A DNA stretch of 64,000 nt from Lunularia cruciata (GCA_948567375.1 OX419759.1:39285493-39349492); one strand, 5' to 3'; shown: positions 22,705-35,413, counted from the stretch's first letter. The notes: generated from the sequence alone by a model not told the origin. Translations and numbers: made by a program.

Positions 22705-23869
22705 TTTAAACTTTAAAGGTGAACAAGCTTGAAGACATGAGGCTAAATCTTAACATATTTGAAAATGATATCCCTCAATGTGTGGGATGAGGTAAAACTT
22801 GAGTCAGTACATTCCAATGCTACCCAGATTCAGAGGTGCTACAAGCCTGCCACCATTTGTAAGTCAACAAAAAGGCTACACTATTTGTATATATAGTTCT
22901 ATATACACTAATTTATCACCTCAATACCATCTCTTGTCCAACATCATTTCGTGCTCTTTGCTCAATTGGAGATCGATCCCCTCTTTGATCCCATTTATCC
23001 ATATTTTCTATGTGATTGAGACACCTTTATTGTACAGCTGCTATATGAGAATTCTCACAATTGACGTCAGCCGAGAAGACACAACAAGGGATCTCTTGGG
23101 GCCCTCCATACCATACCATGGCATACTACACTACTTAACAACAGTGGCAACAACTTTTTGGTCTTATTTTTTCCCATCCATCTTGGACGACTCTCATATT
23201 ATGGACCTTTTGGAGGATGTAGTTAGAGCATCATCTTCTTTCACACTCAACTTAGAGGCCTTGTGTTTATGAGTCTAGACTTGTAAATGCAAGGTCTAGA
23301 GCACACGCAAAGCCTTCACTCCCTCTGACTTCCTACCATGATTCTAGTTACTCATAAGTGATTTGAAAGTTTTGGGTTCTCCTGTGGGATAGGAGGATTT
23401 TTATAATTTCTACATATTAGACACCTTATGTAATACCATTAGCTAGACAATATTATCTAGAGATGGAAATTTGTTTACTAATATCTTTAGGGATGTAACA
23501 CACGATGGTCTAAGTAGATCAAATTGAGTGTCACCAAAAAGTAATTCCACTAATAGAGCAAAGGCCAAAAATACCTTGAAAACTTCATAGCCACTTTTGA
23601 AGGCCTAAATGAAAGAATTAGGATCATCAGAAAACAAAAATATCCTTTTCCCTTTGGGAAAAAAAGTATTGACTTCTCACTGCCTTGTTTGTCTTGTTTA
23701 GATCTTTCCAACAATATCTCATCTATGTTGTTTTGAGTATCCTATAGGAAGATTCTCCAAAGATTTCCTTTGGTCAAACTTGTTTGACCAACAAGAATTG
23801 ACATGTCATCAATCCATGTAGCTAATCTAAGGGTGTAGCTTCCTTTGAGGGGATCCTCTTTGCTATATG
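22705..23869. other. Unrecognised region with a dispersed repeat at 23250-23430
   Basis: A plus-strand open frame at 22817-23272 has no recognisable domain and looks like a chance or decayed ORF. 23265-23430 resembles 8790-8990 (see that entry). The rest, 23431-23869, shows no clear feature before the LINE-A tail begins at about 23870. Confidence 0.35.
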
Positions 23870-24711
23870 ACGCAATGAAATATAAAGCTTGGAAGACCCA
23901 AAGAGTCAAAAGGTTGAAAACACAATACAAATGACTAATATTAATATGATGTTTAATTCTAATTTGTTGGTATCAAGAGCACTCAACAAAGACATGGTGT
24001 TTATCAACAACAATGAACAATGAAGTATTAAGTCTGGATGACCCAAAGAGTCAAAAGGTTGGAAAAACAATACAAAACACATGAGATGATCTATATCCTC
24101 AACTATGCTCATAGTACACAATATGCAAAGCCATATGGAGTGCTATATTTTTTGCCAACGTCCTTATTCTACTTTTAGTCTATGAGAGCTAGTTCTATAC
24201 CAAGCAATAATATGTCTAAGTGAAGTAGAAATCCTAGCCAAGAGATAATCTTGCTCGTAATGCACCAACATAGGATTTACAACTTGTTAATAATACACCA
24301 TCTTGGTATCAAGTTCATTCCATTAGTGACATAAGAATTGCTCCTTGATCACCTCTCTTAATGCAATAGGCTCTAATCTCCAATGTTTGTCAAAATGTTC
24401 CACCTTGTTGCCCATGCAATCAAATCTGCATACCAACCAATAGATACAGTTGCACAAAGAGCTTGGAAGGGAAGTCTCTCATGCTCCATGGACCTCATCT
24501 TAATGACATATGTGAGAGCTAAGAACAAAGATTTAACCTCAAGAGGCAAAAACCTTATTTCAACAAGCAACAAAACATAGGGAGTTTGGGTACTCACACC
24601 CAATTGATCACACAAAAGCACTTTATGAACTTTCTCAACCTTTTACCACCATGTCTTCTTAGTACATGGTCCCCAAATCTGAGCACCATAAGGAATCACC
24701 AACTAACATCA
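23870..24711 (-). mobile_element. LINE-A 3' fragment with a nested LINE-A tail
   Basis: The minus-strand copy starts with its tail and 3' end at 23870-23935, with part of the 3' UTR then missing. It continues through the C-terminal finger and the RT connection (24373-24621, LCDQLGVSTQTPYVLLL and ATRWN) to about 24705. A second LINE-A tail-only copy (24001-24093) is inserted in it, splitting the 'acatggtg..atcctcaact' text that is continuous in other copies. Coding frames are broken. Confidence 0.75.
24001..24093 (-). mobile_element. Nested LINE-A tail-only insertion (~90 bp)
   Basis: 'aacaacaatgaacaatgaa' followed by 'gacccaaagagtcaaaagg' and 'aatacaaaacacatgaga' is the last ~85 nt of LINE-A with two tail repeats. 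It is inserted in another LINE-A copy of the same orientation. Confidence 0.75.
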
Positions 24712-27552
24712 GATTGCTACTTATATCCAATTTGGCTTTGAAAAATCAGTCTCTTTGATAGGCCAAGATTCAATTGGACAATACTAATGGTTCAATTGGA
24801 TTATACCAATGGTTGGTCCCGCTCTTCCCTAGATTTAATGACCAACTCCATGAGTGAGCAGTTTTTGAGCTTTAGTACCAATCGTAGCTTAAGATCTTGA
24901 ATGGCCTTTCTCAATTTCTTGAAACTTGCAAAAGCACATGCTTTGCTTTTGGTGGATCTAGCACTATACTAGCACACTCACCTAGTGATATACATTATGT
25001 TTCTGATTAGGATTTTTTAAATCCTAAACCTGAATCTGATCATGCACTTCTATCTTTTGCCATCCTTCATCCTTGCCTCAATAGAACCACATTACCTATT
25101 GAGCATACCTCTAGAGGGAAAATTTGTCTAGATTTTCACAAGAGAGATTAAAACCAACAAGTCATCCAAGAGAAGTTGAGCACTATGGAGTGGAGTTCTG
25201 ATTTTCAACAACGAAGTGATCAAGTGGCTAAACTTCTTCAACCTACATCAACTACTTTATTTCCAAGAGTATCTCATAGGAAGAGACTTGGTCTCACTTG
25301 CAATAGGTGGTATGATGATGATTGTAAAATGGCAAGGATCAAAGCTATGGATCGGTCACTTGATCAGACTGCACAAAATTTGGCTTTTGTCTCTTATAGA
25401 AAGTTGGTGAAGTGCAAGAAGCAAGCATTTTTGAGACTTAAGAAGGCTCAATTGAGCATTGAAACAAGGATCAATTGCAAGGCCTTCTGGAAGTTGGTTG
25501 TTTTTAGATGTGCATCTCCATTGTTAGACTTGATAGAGCTTTGTAACTATGTCAAGGATTTGTACTTCTTCCCTGATGCTCCATGCATAACACCTACCTT
25601 TGGATCTCCTTGCACCATCTTTGAAGCTGATATCAAGTACCAACTCAAGAAGTTGGCCAAATGGGAAGGCTGAAGCCTTTGATAGACTTTGTGTTGAACT
25701 CTTGAAATGGGGCAGCAATCATTTGATTCCAATACTCACTTCTCTCTTAAATGGAGCAATCAAGTGTGGTTTTTTGAAAAATGGTGCTTGAAGAAGGTAG
25801 TTCCCATTCACAAGTCTTGCTAGAGGGATGTTGTCACCAATTATCATACCATACTAGTTGGTAGTATCTTTGCCAAGTTATATGGTCAAATTTTGGAATC
25901 AAGGTTGGGTTCTTGGGCTGAAAAGTACAAAATTTGTGCCAAATGCCAAGCTAGTTTTAGATCAAGCTTCAATACTTTGGATCAATTATTTATTACTTTA
26001 TGCTTTGTGGTAGAACTCCAAAGGTGTTGTTGGAAGAGCTCTCTATGTTGCATTTATTGATTTCAAGAAGTCCTTTGATAAGGTGCTTAAGAAATCTTTA
26101 AGTGAGAGACTCATTGAAGTTGGTGTTTCACCGGGTTTGATTGGTGCTATCTCTCTACTCTATGAGAAGGTGGTTGTGAGACTCTTATCTTTGAGTACTT
26201 AAAATTTCTAAATCACAATAGGAGTGATCCAAGGTTGCTCTCTATCTCCACCTTTGTTTGGAATCTTTATCAATGACCAAAAGAGTATTCATAGAAGCTA
26301 TAGGTATACAGGTTGGCTCTTTGATGACTCATGCACTCTTATATGCAGATGATGTATTGCTCCTCTCCACCAATCCAAAGAGTTTGCAAAAGCTGTTGGA
26401 TTCTCCTCTTTTGTTTTGCAACCAAACACAGATGGAGGTGAACCTTGACAAGTCCAAGGTAATTATGGTGGTTTTAAAGAGGTGACTCCTTTTTTTTATG
26501 GAAAGTATTTGGAGCAAGTTTCTTCTTCCAAGTACATGGGAATTGATTTTTCTAGTGATTAAAGCTAGTCTACCTATGCAAATGCACGGTTTAGAGCTTT
26601 GTATTCACTCATGAATTGCTCACGACTTGCTCATCTTACCACATGGGAGTTGAAGAAGGTTCTTTTCAGATCTCTTGTACAATTATGGTTCTCTTTGGTA
26701 CTCAGATTTGGGTTCTAGGTATTAAAAAGACATGGTGGCAAAAGGTCAAGAAAATTTATAAGGTGTTTTTGTGTGATGAATTGGGTGTGAGGACTCAAAC
26801 TTTTATTGCTTGTTAAAATAGGTTTTTGCCTCTTGAGGCTGAATCTTTGTTCTTAGCTCTCACATATGCGACTAAGGTGAGGTCCATGGAGTATGAGAGA
26901 GTTCCCTACCAAGATTTTTGTGCCACTCTATCTATTGGTTGGTATGCAAATCTAAGTGCATAGGCTACAAGGTGGAATATTTTTTAGCAACATTGGCAAT
27001 TGGAGCCTATTGCACTATGAGAGGTGATCAAGGAGCAGTTCTTACATCACCTATAGCAAGAACCCAATACCAAGATTGTATTCTATCAACAATTTTTAAT
27101 CCTATGTTGGTATATTGCAAGCAAGATTATCTATTAGCTAGGATCTTTATTTCTCTTAGACATGTTGTTGCTTAGTTAGAACTAGTTCTCATAGACTAGA
27201 AGTAGAATAAAGATGTTGGCATCAAATAGAGCACTCCGTGCAACTTTGCACATTGTGTTCTATTGGCAAAGTTGAGGATGAACACCATGTCTTTGTTGAG
27301 TAACCTAGTAACTAGTAGATCAGAGATAGACATCAAATTAGTTGTAGTGATTAATTAGCTCTCCTACAAACTGAGGTTTTAGTGTTAGGGAAGTATATGA
27401 TTGAGATTAGTCTTCATCAAATCAGTTCATTTTAGATATTTCAGATGCACAAGGCTCTTGCCTAGGCTCACATTTCATGTGATTTGTATTGTGTTTTTAG
27501 TCTTTTGACTATTTGGTTTATTTGGGGTTATATTGTATATTGTTCATTATAC
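24712..27552 (+). mobile_element. LINE-A copy, endonuclease to tail, degenerate
   Basis: This plus-strand copy begins in the endonuclease (GFEKSVSLIGQDS-like text at 24735). It carries decayed endonuclease to 25170, then the linker (25176-25673, an open stretch of 165 codons), the RT palm (25800-26485) and the C-terminal region to about 27380. The 3' UTR and tail follow, ending near 27549 ('tattgttcattatac'). The YADD box survives (HALLYADDVLLLSTNP near 26330-26380), but stops and frameshifts interrupt the frame elsewhere. Confidence 0.8.
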
Positions 27553-27768
27553 AAGAGATCTAAAAAGAACCTTCTTCAACTCCCATATGGTAAGATGAGC
27601 AAGTCTAAAGCAAATCATGAGTGAACAAAAAGCTCTTAACCATACATTGATTCTATTCTTCACATAAGTAGACCAACTCTAATCATGAGAATCAATTCCA
27701 AAGTACTTGTAGAAGAAAGCACTTTCTATTAAAGAAGAAAGGAGTCACGCCTTTAGAACCCACCACAA
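27553..27768 (-). mobile_element. LINE-A RT connection fragment
   Basis: A minus-strand piece equivalent to the FRSLVQ...TTWELKK to GSKGVTPFFF part of ORF2, truncated at both ends and frameshifted. It lies head-to-head with the tail of the preceding plus-strand copy. Confidence 0.65.
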
Positions 27769-28082
27769 TGAAACAATGAAATATAAAGCCCAAAAGATCC
27801 AAAGAGTCAAAAGGTTGAAAACACAATACAAAACACATGAAATGTGAGCCTAAGCAAGAGCCTAGGGCATCTGTCCAATCTGTAATAAACTGGTATGATG
27901 TGAACTAACCTCGGTCATGTACTTCCCTAATGCTAAAACCTCAATCTATAAGAGTGCTGAGAAATTACTACAATTAATTTGATGTCTTACTCTGATCTAT
28001 TGGTAACAAGGGCACTCAACAAACACATGGTGCTCATCCTCAACTTTGCTCAGAGTGCACAAGATGCAAAGTCACATGGAAT
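27769..28082 (-). mobile_element. LINE-A 5'-truncated copy (3' UTR and finger)
   Basis: Starting with the tail ('gaaacaatgaaatata'), this ~315-bp piece includes the full 3' UTR with hairpin near 27847-27867 and the C-terminal finger codons. It then stops at 28082, where unrelated sequence begins. It is a clean 5' truncation. Confidence 0.8.
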
Positions 28083-28212
28083 TGAATGATTGTAATGATG
28101 TTCATGCAGTCAATGACTTTCAGCAAGGATGTAATGGACGTTGCTCTTTCTCAGGAACAGAAGCTAAAGACCGTATTTCAAGAGATTCAGATTATGAAAC
28201 AATGAAACAATC
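28083..28212. other. Short unassigned spacer between LINE-A copies
   Basis: About 130 bp with no match elsewhere in the window. It contains 'atgaaacaatgaaacaatc' near 28195, which resembles LINE-A tail repeats but lacks the adjoining 3' UTR. Confidence 0.4.
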
Positions 28213-29584
28213 TTGGGTTTGGGTGAGCAACAAAGATTGGAGAGAGATTTCAAAATTTTGAGAGAGCAGATTTCCAAAACATTTGGTCTGTCATATCTCA
28301 GCACCTACATGTCCAACCCTTGTGATTTTCCTCTTGTTAGAAGTGCCTTGCCAAGAGCTTTCCTTGACCACCAAGATTGCACCATTTTGAGCTCTATGCC
28401 AAAAGTTATGAGTGATTTAATTTTTTGACACAAGTTCCACATCTGAGAGTTTGTTTCTTCATCATTAGGAGTCCAAATGGAATGATTTTTCTAGCACTAG
28501 CTTCACCCTTAATAGCTATTTTGATCGATATAAAGTACACTTGAAAACCACATCTCTTAGAAAGTTACAAGGATTTGAATTTTGTCATCTTTGGCAGATT
28601 TTAGGAGTACTATCTCATTGTTAACATCAACCAAGGGATAGTTGATGCTATCGAGAAGGTTGCTTCTTTGGGAGCACAAGCCAACAACATTGGTACACAA
28701 AGCAAAGGGCTCCAATAGATTGTGGACACATTAGAAGTGAAGATGAAGTCTTATGTTGAAGCTACTAAGGTGGCTAAAATCTCTTACTTGCAAGAGCATG
28801 AAACAATGAAAAATGAAATATAAAGCCCAGAAGACCCAAAGAGTCAAAAGGCTAGAAACACAAGGAGGTTAAGAAGGAGAACCAACTGGTCAGAATGAAG
28901 AACTTGAGGATTTTAGGTTTGCCAGAGATTGAGAAGGAAGACACCAAGGCCATAGTGTGTGAGTTTATTATTGATTCTTTGAGAATCCATGATCCTCAAA
29001 TTGTGCAAGCATATAGATTGGGACAGCAAGGTGCACAACCAAAAAGCATTTTGGTTAGGTTTGGCTCAAAAAATCAAAGGAATTCAGTGATGGCAAACAA
29101 TGCTATAATAAAGGGACGGAGCATCTGGTTAGACCATGATCTCATATCTCTCCAATGGTGAGCAAAGAAGGCTGAATTAGCAAAAGTGAAGGAGGCTTAA
29201 AAAGTAGGTTTTTTGTTGCATTCTTGAGAGATAATAGAGCTATGATTACTCAAAAGAAATTGTCAACTAATGCATAGCAATTCCAAACCCTTAGAATGAT
29301 ATTTTGAAATGTTCATGGGTTCACACATACCAAGTACTCTAGCGCTAATCCTTTGTGGAATGATGTTGATCTGATCAATCTTATGGAGACATGGGAACAT
29401 GAAGGAAACACCATTCAAGACATTGAAAGTTTCACTCTTGTTGATTCAACCTTGAACAAGCAGAGGCAACATAGAGGAAGGGGCTTGGAGGTATTGCTAC
29501 TTATGTCAAATTTGGCTTTGAGAAATCAGTCTCTTTGATAGGCCAAGATTCAAGTGGACAATACAATGGTTGAAGATTGGAGTT
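28213..29584 (+). mobile_element. LINE-A 5' half (leader, ORF1, start of endonuclease)
   Basis: The plus-strand leader end lies at 28213-28620, with the leader motif in reverse complement ('gtccaaatggaatgattttt' at about 28471). ORF1 follows at 28630-29274 and the in-frame TAG at 29275-29277. The endonuclease opens with RMIF, then a stop, then NVHG (29296 on) to about 29584. ORF1 keeps MKNLRILGLPEIEKEDTK and IVQAYRLGQQGAQP...ILVRFG. A LINE-A tail of opposite orientation is inserted at 28798-28863 inside ORF1. The right end abuts the tail of the next copy. Confidence 0.75.
28798..28863 (-). mobile_element. LINE-A tail-only insertion inside ORF1
   Basis: 'gaaacaatgaaaaatgaaat' and following 'gacccaaagagtcaaaagg' are the last ~65 nt of LINE-A. 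They split the ORF1 codons for YLQEHE and (E)VKKENQ of the host copy, whose flanks otherwise join perfectly. It proves an insertion within a LINE-A copy, in opposite orientation. Confidence 0.8.
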
Positions 29585-31753
29585 GAACAATGAACAATGA
29601 ACAATGAATAATGAAATATAAAGCCCGAAAGACCCAAAGAGTCAAAAGGCTGAAAATCCAATACAAAATACATAAAATGTGAGCCTAAGCAAGAGCCTAG
29701 GGCATTTGACCAATGTGTAACAAACTGGTCCGATGTTAACTAACCTCGGTCATACATTTCCCTAATGCTAAAGCCTAAATTTGTAAGAGTGCTAAGAAAT
29801 CACTACAACTAATTTGATGTTTGCTTCTAATCTGATGGTAACAAGGGCAGTCAACAAAAACATGATACTCATCCTCAACTTTTCTCATAGTATACAATTT
29901 GCAAATTTTCATGAAGTGCTCTATCTACTACCAACGTCCTTGTGCTACTTCTAGTCTATGAGAACTAGTTCTATACTGAGCAATAACATGTCTAAGTGAA
30001 GTAAAAATCCTAGCCAAGAGATAATCTTGCTCACAATAAATCAACATAAGATTTACAAATTTTTTATAGAACACCATCTTGGTACTAGGTTCCTGCCATA
30101 AATGAAGTAAGAATTGCTCCTTGATCACTTCTTGTAATGCAATAGGCTCCAATCTCCAATGTCGCTCAAAAACATTCCACCTTGTGGTCCATGCAATCAG
30201 GTTTGTATACCCACCAACAGATAGAGTGGCACAAAATGCTTGGTAGGGAAGTCTCTCATGCTCCATGGACCCCACCTTAGTGGCATATGTGAGAGCTAAG
30301 AACAAAGCTTCAGCCTCAAGAGGCAAAAATCCTATTTCAGCAAGCAACAATACATAGGGAGTTTGAGTCCTCCCCCTAGGTTCATCACATAAAAAAATAT
30401 CTGAATTTTCTCCACCTTCTACTACCATGTCTTCTTAGTACTTAGATCCCAAATCTGAGCACCATAAAGAACCACCAACTGCACAAGAGATCTGAACAAC
30501 ACCTTCTTCAACTCCCATGTGGTAAGATGAGCAAGTCTAAATTGATTCATGAGTGAATATAAAGCTCTAAACCCTACATTGATTCTCGTCTTCACACAAG
30601 TAGACCAACTATAGTCATGAGAAAACTCAAGGCACAATTACTTATAAGCAAAAACCTGCTCCAATTGCTGTCCATCAAAAAACAAAGGTGTGATACCTTT
30701 AGAACCCACCACAATCACCTTGGACTTGTCAAGGTTCACTTCTATCTTTGTGTGATTGCAAAAGCAAAGAAGAAAGTCCAATAGCTTATATAAACTCTGT
30801 GGATTGGTGGAGGGGAGCACAACATCATTTGGATAAAGGAGTGCATGTATCATCAAATAGCCAACCTGTACACTTATAGCTCCAACTTCCATGAGTAGTC
30901 TCTCTAGATCGTCAATGAAAATTCCAAACAGAGTTTGAGATAAAGAGCAGCCTTGAATCACACCCATTGTGCTAAGGACATCTTGAAAGCTCAAAGATGA
31001 AAGTCTCATAGCCACTTTCTCATAGAATCTAGAGATAACACCAATCAAATCCGGTGAAACAACAACTTCAATGAGTCTCACTTAGAGATTTCCTAAGCAC
31101 CTTATCAAAGGCCTTCTTGAAATCAATAAATACAACATAGAGAGCTCTCCCAACACCCTTAGATTTCCACCACAAAACATAGAGTACCAATAGGTGGTCC
31201 AAGGTACAAGCTTGATCTAAAACCAGCTTGACACTTAGCTCAAATTCTGTACTTTTCAACCCAAGTACTCAACCTAGACTCCAAAATTCAAGCATACAAC
31301 TTGGAAAAGATACTACCATCTAGTATGGTATGGTAATTGGTGACAGTATCTCTCTAACAAGACTTGTGAATAGGAACTACCTTCTTCAAGCACCATCTAT
31401 CAAGAAAACCAACTTGATTGCCTCATTCAAGAGAGAAGTGAGTATTGGAATTAGATGGCTACCACCCCACTTCAGAAGTTCAACACATAGTCCATCAAGA
31501 TCTTTAGCCTTACCATTGGCCAAATTCTTGAGTTGGTGCTTGACAATAGCTTCAGAGATGGTGAGAGCAGATCCAAAGCTAGGTGCAATGCTTGGAGCAT
31601 TAGGCAAAAGATACAAATCCTTCACATAGTTACAAAGCTCCTTCAAGTCCAACGATGGAGATAGAGATCTGATTGTTACCTTCTTCCAAAAAGCCTTGGG
31701 ATTGCTTCTCAACTCAATGCTCAACTCAACCTTTTTGAGTCTTGAGAATATCT

Positions 31754-32444
31754 TGTAATGCCCATTTGTGCATATGTATGATATTGTGATATTTAGCTTG
31801 GTATTACAAGCACTTGAGAGATATTATTTATAGAAGGATAAAGGATTGTTCTACATTAGTCATGATTTGCTAAAGTTAGTCATAGCTAAGATAGATGGAC
31901 CTTACTTTGGAGGAAGTGGAAAAGATGAGCACTACTATTTTGAATTCTAGTGTGTTGACTTGATATTATTCCTAGGTGTTTGGTTTTGAGGAAAGAGTTG
32001 AGAACTCTTGGGCCCACAAGCCTTTTTGTTTTGGATTCTTCTATAATCCAAGGATAACCCATGTAAAGGAATCCTTGACTTAGTGGTTGGGTCAAGATAA
32101 GATCACATGCTTAGTGGAATATGCCCATGTGGATGGATATTCCTTTATACTTTTTGACTTCACTTGACTTTTAGCCTAGTAACTTGAGTTACTCCATTAA
32201 TTAGTAAATTTGGTGCATAACTATTTCACAAGTATATAAACAAGGAGTGAGGAGTTACTTATCATCCTTTCATTTGCAAATAACTCTCTTTCATTGAGTT
32301 CTCTAGTGAGAAATGTATTGAGTCTTGGAGTGTTAGCCTTGGAGGAGTATGATGGAGTTGGGGTTCCTTGCTTTCTTAGTCCATGGTGAGCTACCATAAT
32401 AGCCATCAGAGGTTCATTTTGAGTGAGAGACAGATTTGCTAACA
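31754..32444 (+). mobile_element. 5' LTR of Ty3-like family C element
   Basis: It begins TGTAATGCCC and ends near GAGAGACAGATTTGCTAACA, matching the 3' LTR at 34462-35156 and both solo LTRs along its length. A TATA-like 'agtatataaac' lies at about 32230. It sits in the LINE-A ORF2 linker. A matching flanking duplication was not seen at the two outer ends (ATCT against GTGC), perhaps through decay. Confidence 0.85.
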
Positions 32445-34461
32445 TTTTTGGTCCTATTGTTGGGACCTCTCTAGAAGGCAAGATAATGTTCCACGTACAA
32501 TTCTATATTAGATAGAAGGAGGTTATGAGAGCTCACTTGGAGAGAACTTTGAGGGAGGAGAGGGCTGAACTTATGTTAGAGACTTTGGACCTATTTTTAT
32601 ACCCTTTAGTTCATTATGATGTCTTTGAGGTGATTTTTTACATCTTGTACACTTGAGAGGATTTGGAGAGATTGTGTGAGGTGGATTGCAGATTTGGAGA
32701 TTAAGGTGATTTTGGGCAAAATCTCAAGTTTGGGATCTAGACTTGAAATTTCTACATATGATAGCTTGGGTTATCCTTCAATTATTACACTCAAAATTAT
32801 TGTGAGCACTGTTATGCGCATTGGGCTAGAATTTTTGAAAGTTGATAGGGTTATCTTTGGTCTCAAGAAGCTTAGACACTACTTGATTGGAGGAAAAGCC
32901 ACCATTTTCAAGGATCACAAGACTTTGAAGTACATCTTCAACAAGCCTAATGTTGAAGGGAGACTAGCAAGGTGGATGATGCTCTTGTCTGAGTATGACT
33001 ACACCATTGAAGATAAGCCAAGAAAGAAACATGCAAATGATGATTTGTTATCTAGAGCCTATGAGCATGATGGAGATGAATCAATGGATGATTCCTTCCC
33101 GGATGAGGAGCTCATGAAAATCTCAGTCACTCAAGAGGTTCCAATGGAGTACAAGGAGATTGTGTATTTTGTGACAAAAGGTAACTATCCAAAAGGAATG
33201 CATGCTAAGGAGAGAAAGGCCCTTGCAGCAAGATCTAGACCTTACCCAATGGTGGAGGATATTTCTTTTCACCAAGGAGCAGATGGTCTACTTTGAAGAG
33301 CAGTGGGTAAGGAAGAGTCTATCCTACTTATAAAGGAGTTTCATTAAGGTTTAGTGTGTGGAGGACACTTTGCAGGAAAGGTGGCTGCTTTCAAGATTCT
33401 AGATGCATGCTACCATTGGAGAGGGATTTTCAAGGATTGTCTTGATTATTGAAAAACTTGTCATATTTGTCAAGCTTTTGCTAGAAATTCTACATCCACC
33501 ACTTAGATCAATTCTATTGCTAGGACCTTGTGAGAAGTGAAGAATTGATTTTGTAGGTCCTCTCAATAGAACCCCAAGGAACAATTGGTATATTGTGGTA
33601 ATTACTGATTACTTTACCAAGTGGGTTGAAGCTAAACCATTGAGGGACAAGAATGAAGATGAAGTTGGTAGATTTCTTTATGAATGCATTATCATTAGGT
33701 TTGGATGCCCTTTGGAGTTGATTTCTAATAGAGGAGGAGAGTTTATAGGAAACATTACTATAGCCATGCTATGACATTTTTCTATCACACATAGAGTAAC
33801 TACATCCTATAAGAAGCCAAATTCCAATGGCTTGGCAGAGAGAACCAATCAGACCTTGTGCATGATGTTGGCCAAAGATGCAAAAATGGAGGGGGCTAAA
33901 CATCATTGGGACAAGAGGATTCATGCAATTTTGTGGGAATATAGGACAACCATGAAGACTTCCACCAAATATTCTCCATTTCAATTGGTATATGGTACTG
34001 AGTCTACCTTACCTATTCACTTTGATCTTCCTACCTTCCAAAGCATTCATAGGAGATTGAAGAAAACACAAGGAAGTGATGTAGAGAAGTCAAGGAAGGA
34101 ACAACTCATGGAGTTGGAAGATGCAAGAGCATTTGCTATGGTTTGAGTGGAGTACGCCCAAAGGAAACAAAAGGAGAGCTATGACAAGAAGCAGAGCAAG
34201 AAGATGGTGGAGCATTTCAAAGAAGGTAATTGAGTAATGTTGTTTGATTCTATTTGATTCAAGAGAGTGCAAAAGAAGTTTTTGCCTAAGTACTTTGGAC
34301 CTTTCATGGTGGAGAAGGTGTGAGGCAATTACACCTATGATCTTAGGGACTTGGGAGGTTGAAACTTTGATAGGATTAACCATGATAAGTTGAAGATGTA
34401 TCATAGAAGATAGAGAGACCTTCAATTTGAGGACAAAGTGAAAACTTAGTCCAACGGTAAA
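32445..34461 (+). pseudogene. Ty3-like internal region: RNase H and integrase remnants only
   Basis: Only ~2 kb separate the LTRs, whereas autonomous Ty3 elements need 4-5 kb. The plus-strand reading shows the RT end and RNase H (KLRHYLIGGKATIFKDHKTL, NKPNVEGRLARW, DYTIEDKPRKKHANDDLLSR, in the open frame 32676-33296). The integrase zinc-finger end (CHICQ) follows, then the integrase core (WYIVVITDYFTKWVEAKPL, then NSNGLAERTNQTL with the catalytic Glu). Gag, protease and most of RT are absent. Stops break the frame, so this copy is non-autonomous and dead. Confidence 0.85.
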
Positions 34462-35156
34462 TGTAACACCCATTTGTGCATGTGTGTGGTATTGTGATAT
34501 TTAGCTTGGTATTACAAGTACTTGAGAGATATTATTTATAGAGAGATAAAGGATGGTTCTAAATTAGTCATGATTTGCTAAAGTTAGTCATAGCTAAGAT
34601 AGAGGGACCTTACTTTAGAGAAAGTGGAAAAGATGAGCACTAATATTTTGAATTCTAGTGTGTTGACTTGATATTACTCCTAGGTGTTTGGCTTTGTGGA
34701 AAGAGTTGAGAACTCTTGGGCCCACAAGCCTTTTTGTTTTGGATTCTTCTATAGTCCAAGGATAACCCATGTAAAGGAATCCTTGACTTATTGGTTGGGT
34801 CAAGATAAGATCACATGCTTAGTGAAATATGCACATGTGGATGGATATTCCTTTATACTTTTTGACTTCACTTGACTTTTAGCCTAGTAACTTGAGTGAC
34901 TCCATTAATTAGTAAATTTGGTGCATAACTATTTCACAAGTATATAAACAAGGGGTGAGGAAGTACTCATCATCCTTTCATTTGCAACTATTTCTCTTTC
35001 ATTGAGTTCTCTAATGAGCAATGCTTGAGTCTTGGAGTGTTAGCCTTGGAGGAGTATGATGGAGATGGAGTTGGAGTCCTTGCTTTCTTAGTCCATGGTG
35101 CACTACCATAATAGCCATCAGAGGTTCATTTTGAGTGAGAGACAGGCTGGCTCAGA
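34462..35156 (+). mobile_element. 3' LTR of Ty3-like family C element
   Basis: Starts TGTAACACCC after a short purine-containing stretch and ends near GACAGGCTGGCTCAGA. It is nearly the same length as the 5' LTR (695 against 691 bp), with scattered differences that indicate an old insertion. After it, LINE-A linker sequence resumes at 35157. Confidence 0.85.
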
Positions 35157-35413
35157 GTGCACTTCTTGCACTTCACTTACTTTCTATAAGAGATAAAAGC
35201 TTGATTTTGTGCAATTTGATGAAGTGACCTATCTATAGCTTTGATCCTTGCCATTTTTCAGTCTACATCATACCATCTAGTGCAAGGGAGACCAAGTCTC
35301 TTCCTATGAGAACCTCTTGGAAATAAAGTAGTAAATGTAGATTGAAGAAGTGCAACCAACTGATCACTATGTTGTTGAAAATCAAAACTCTACTCCATAG
35401 AGGTCAATTTCTC

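Noticed and set aside
22817-23272. A ~150-codon open frame as a gene
   Set aside because: No domain or composition evidence; it overlaps a dispersed repeat at its end.
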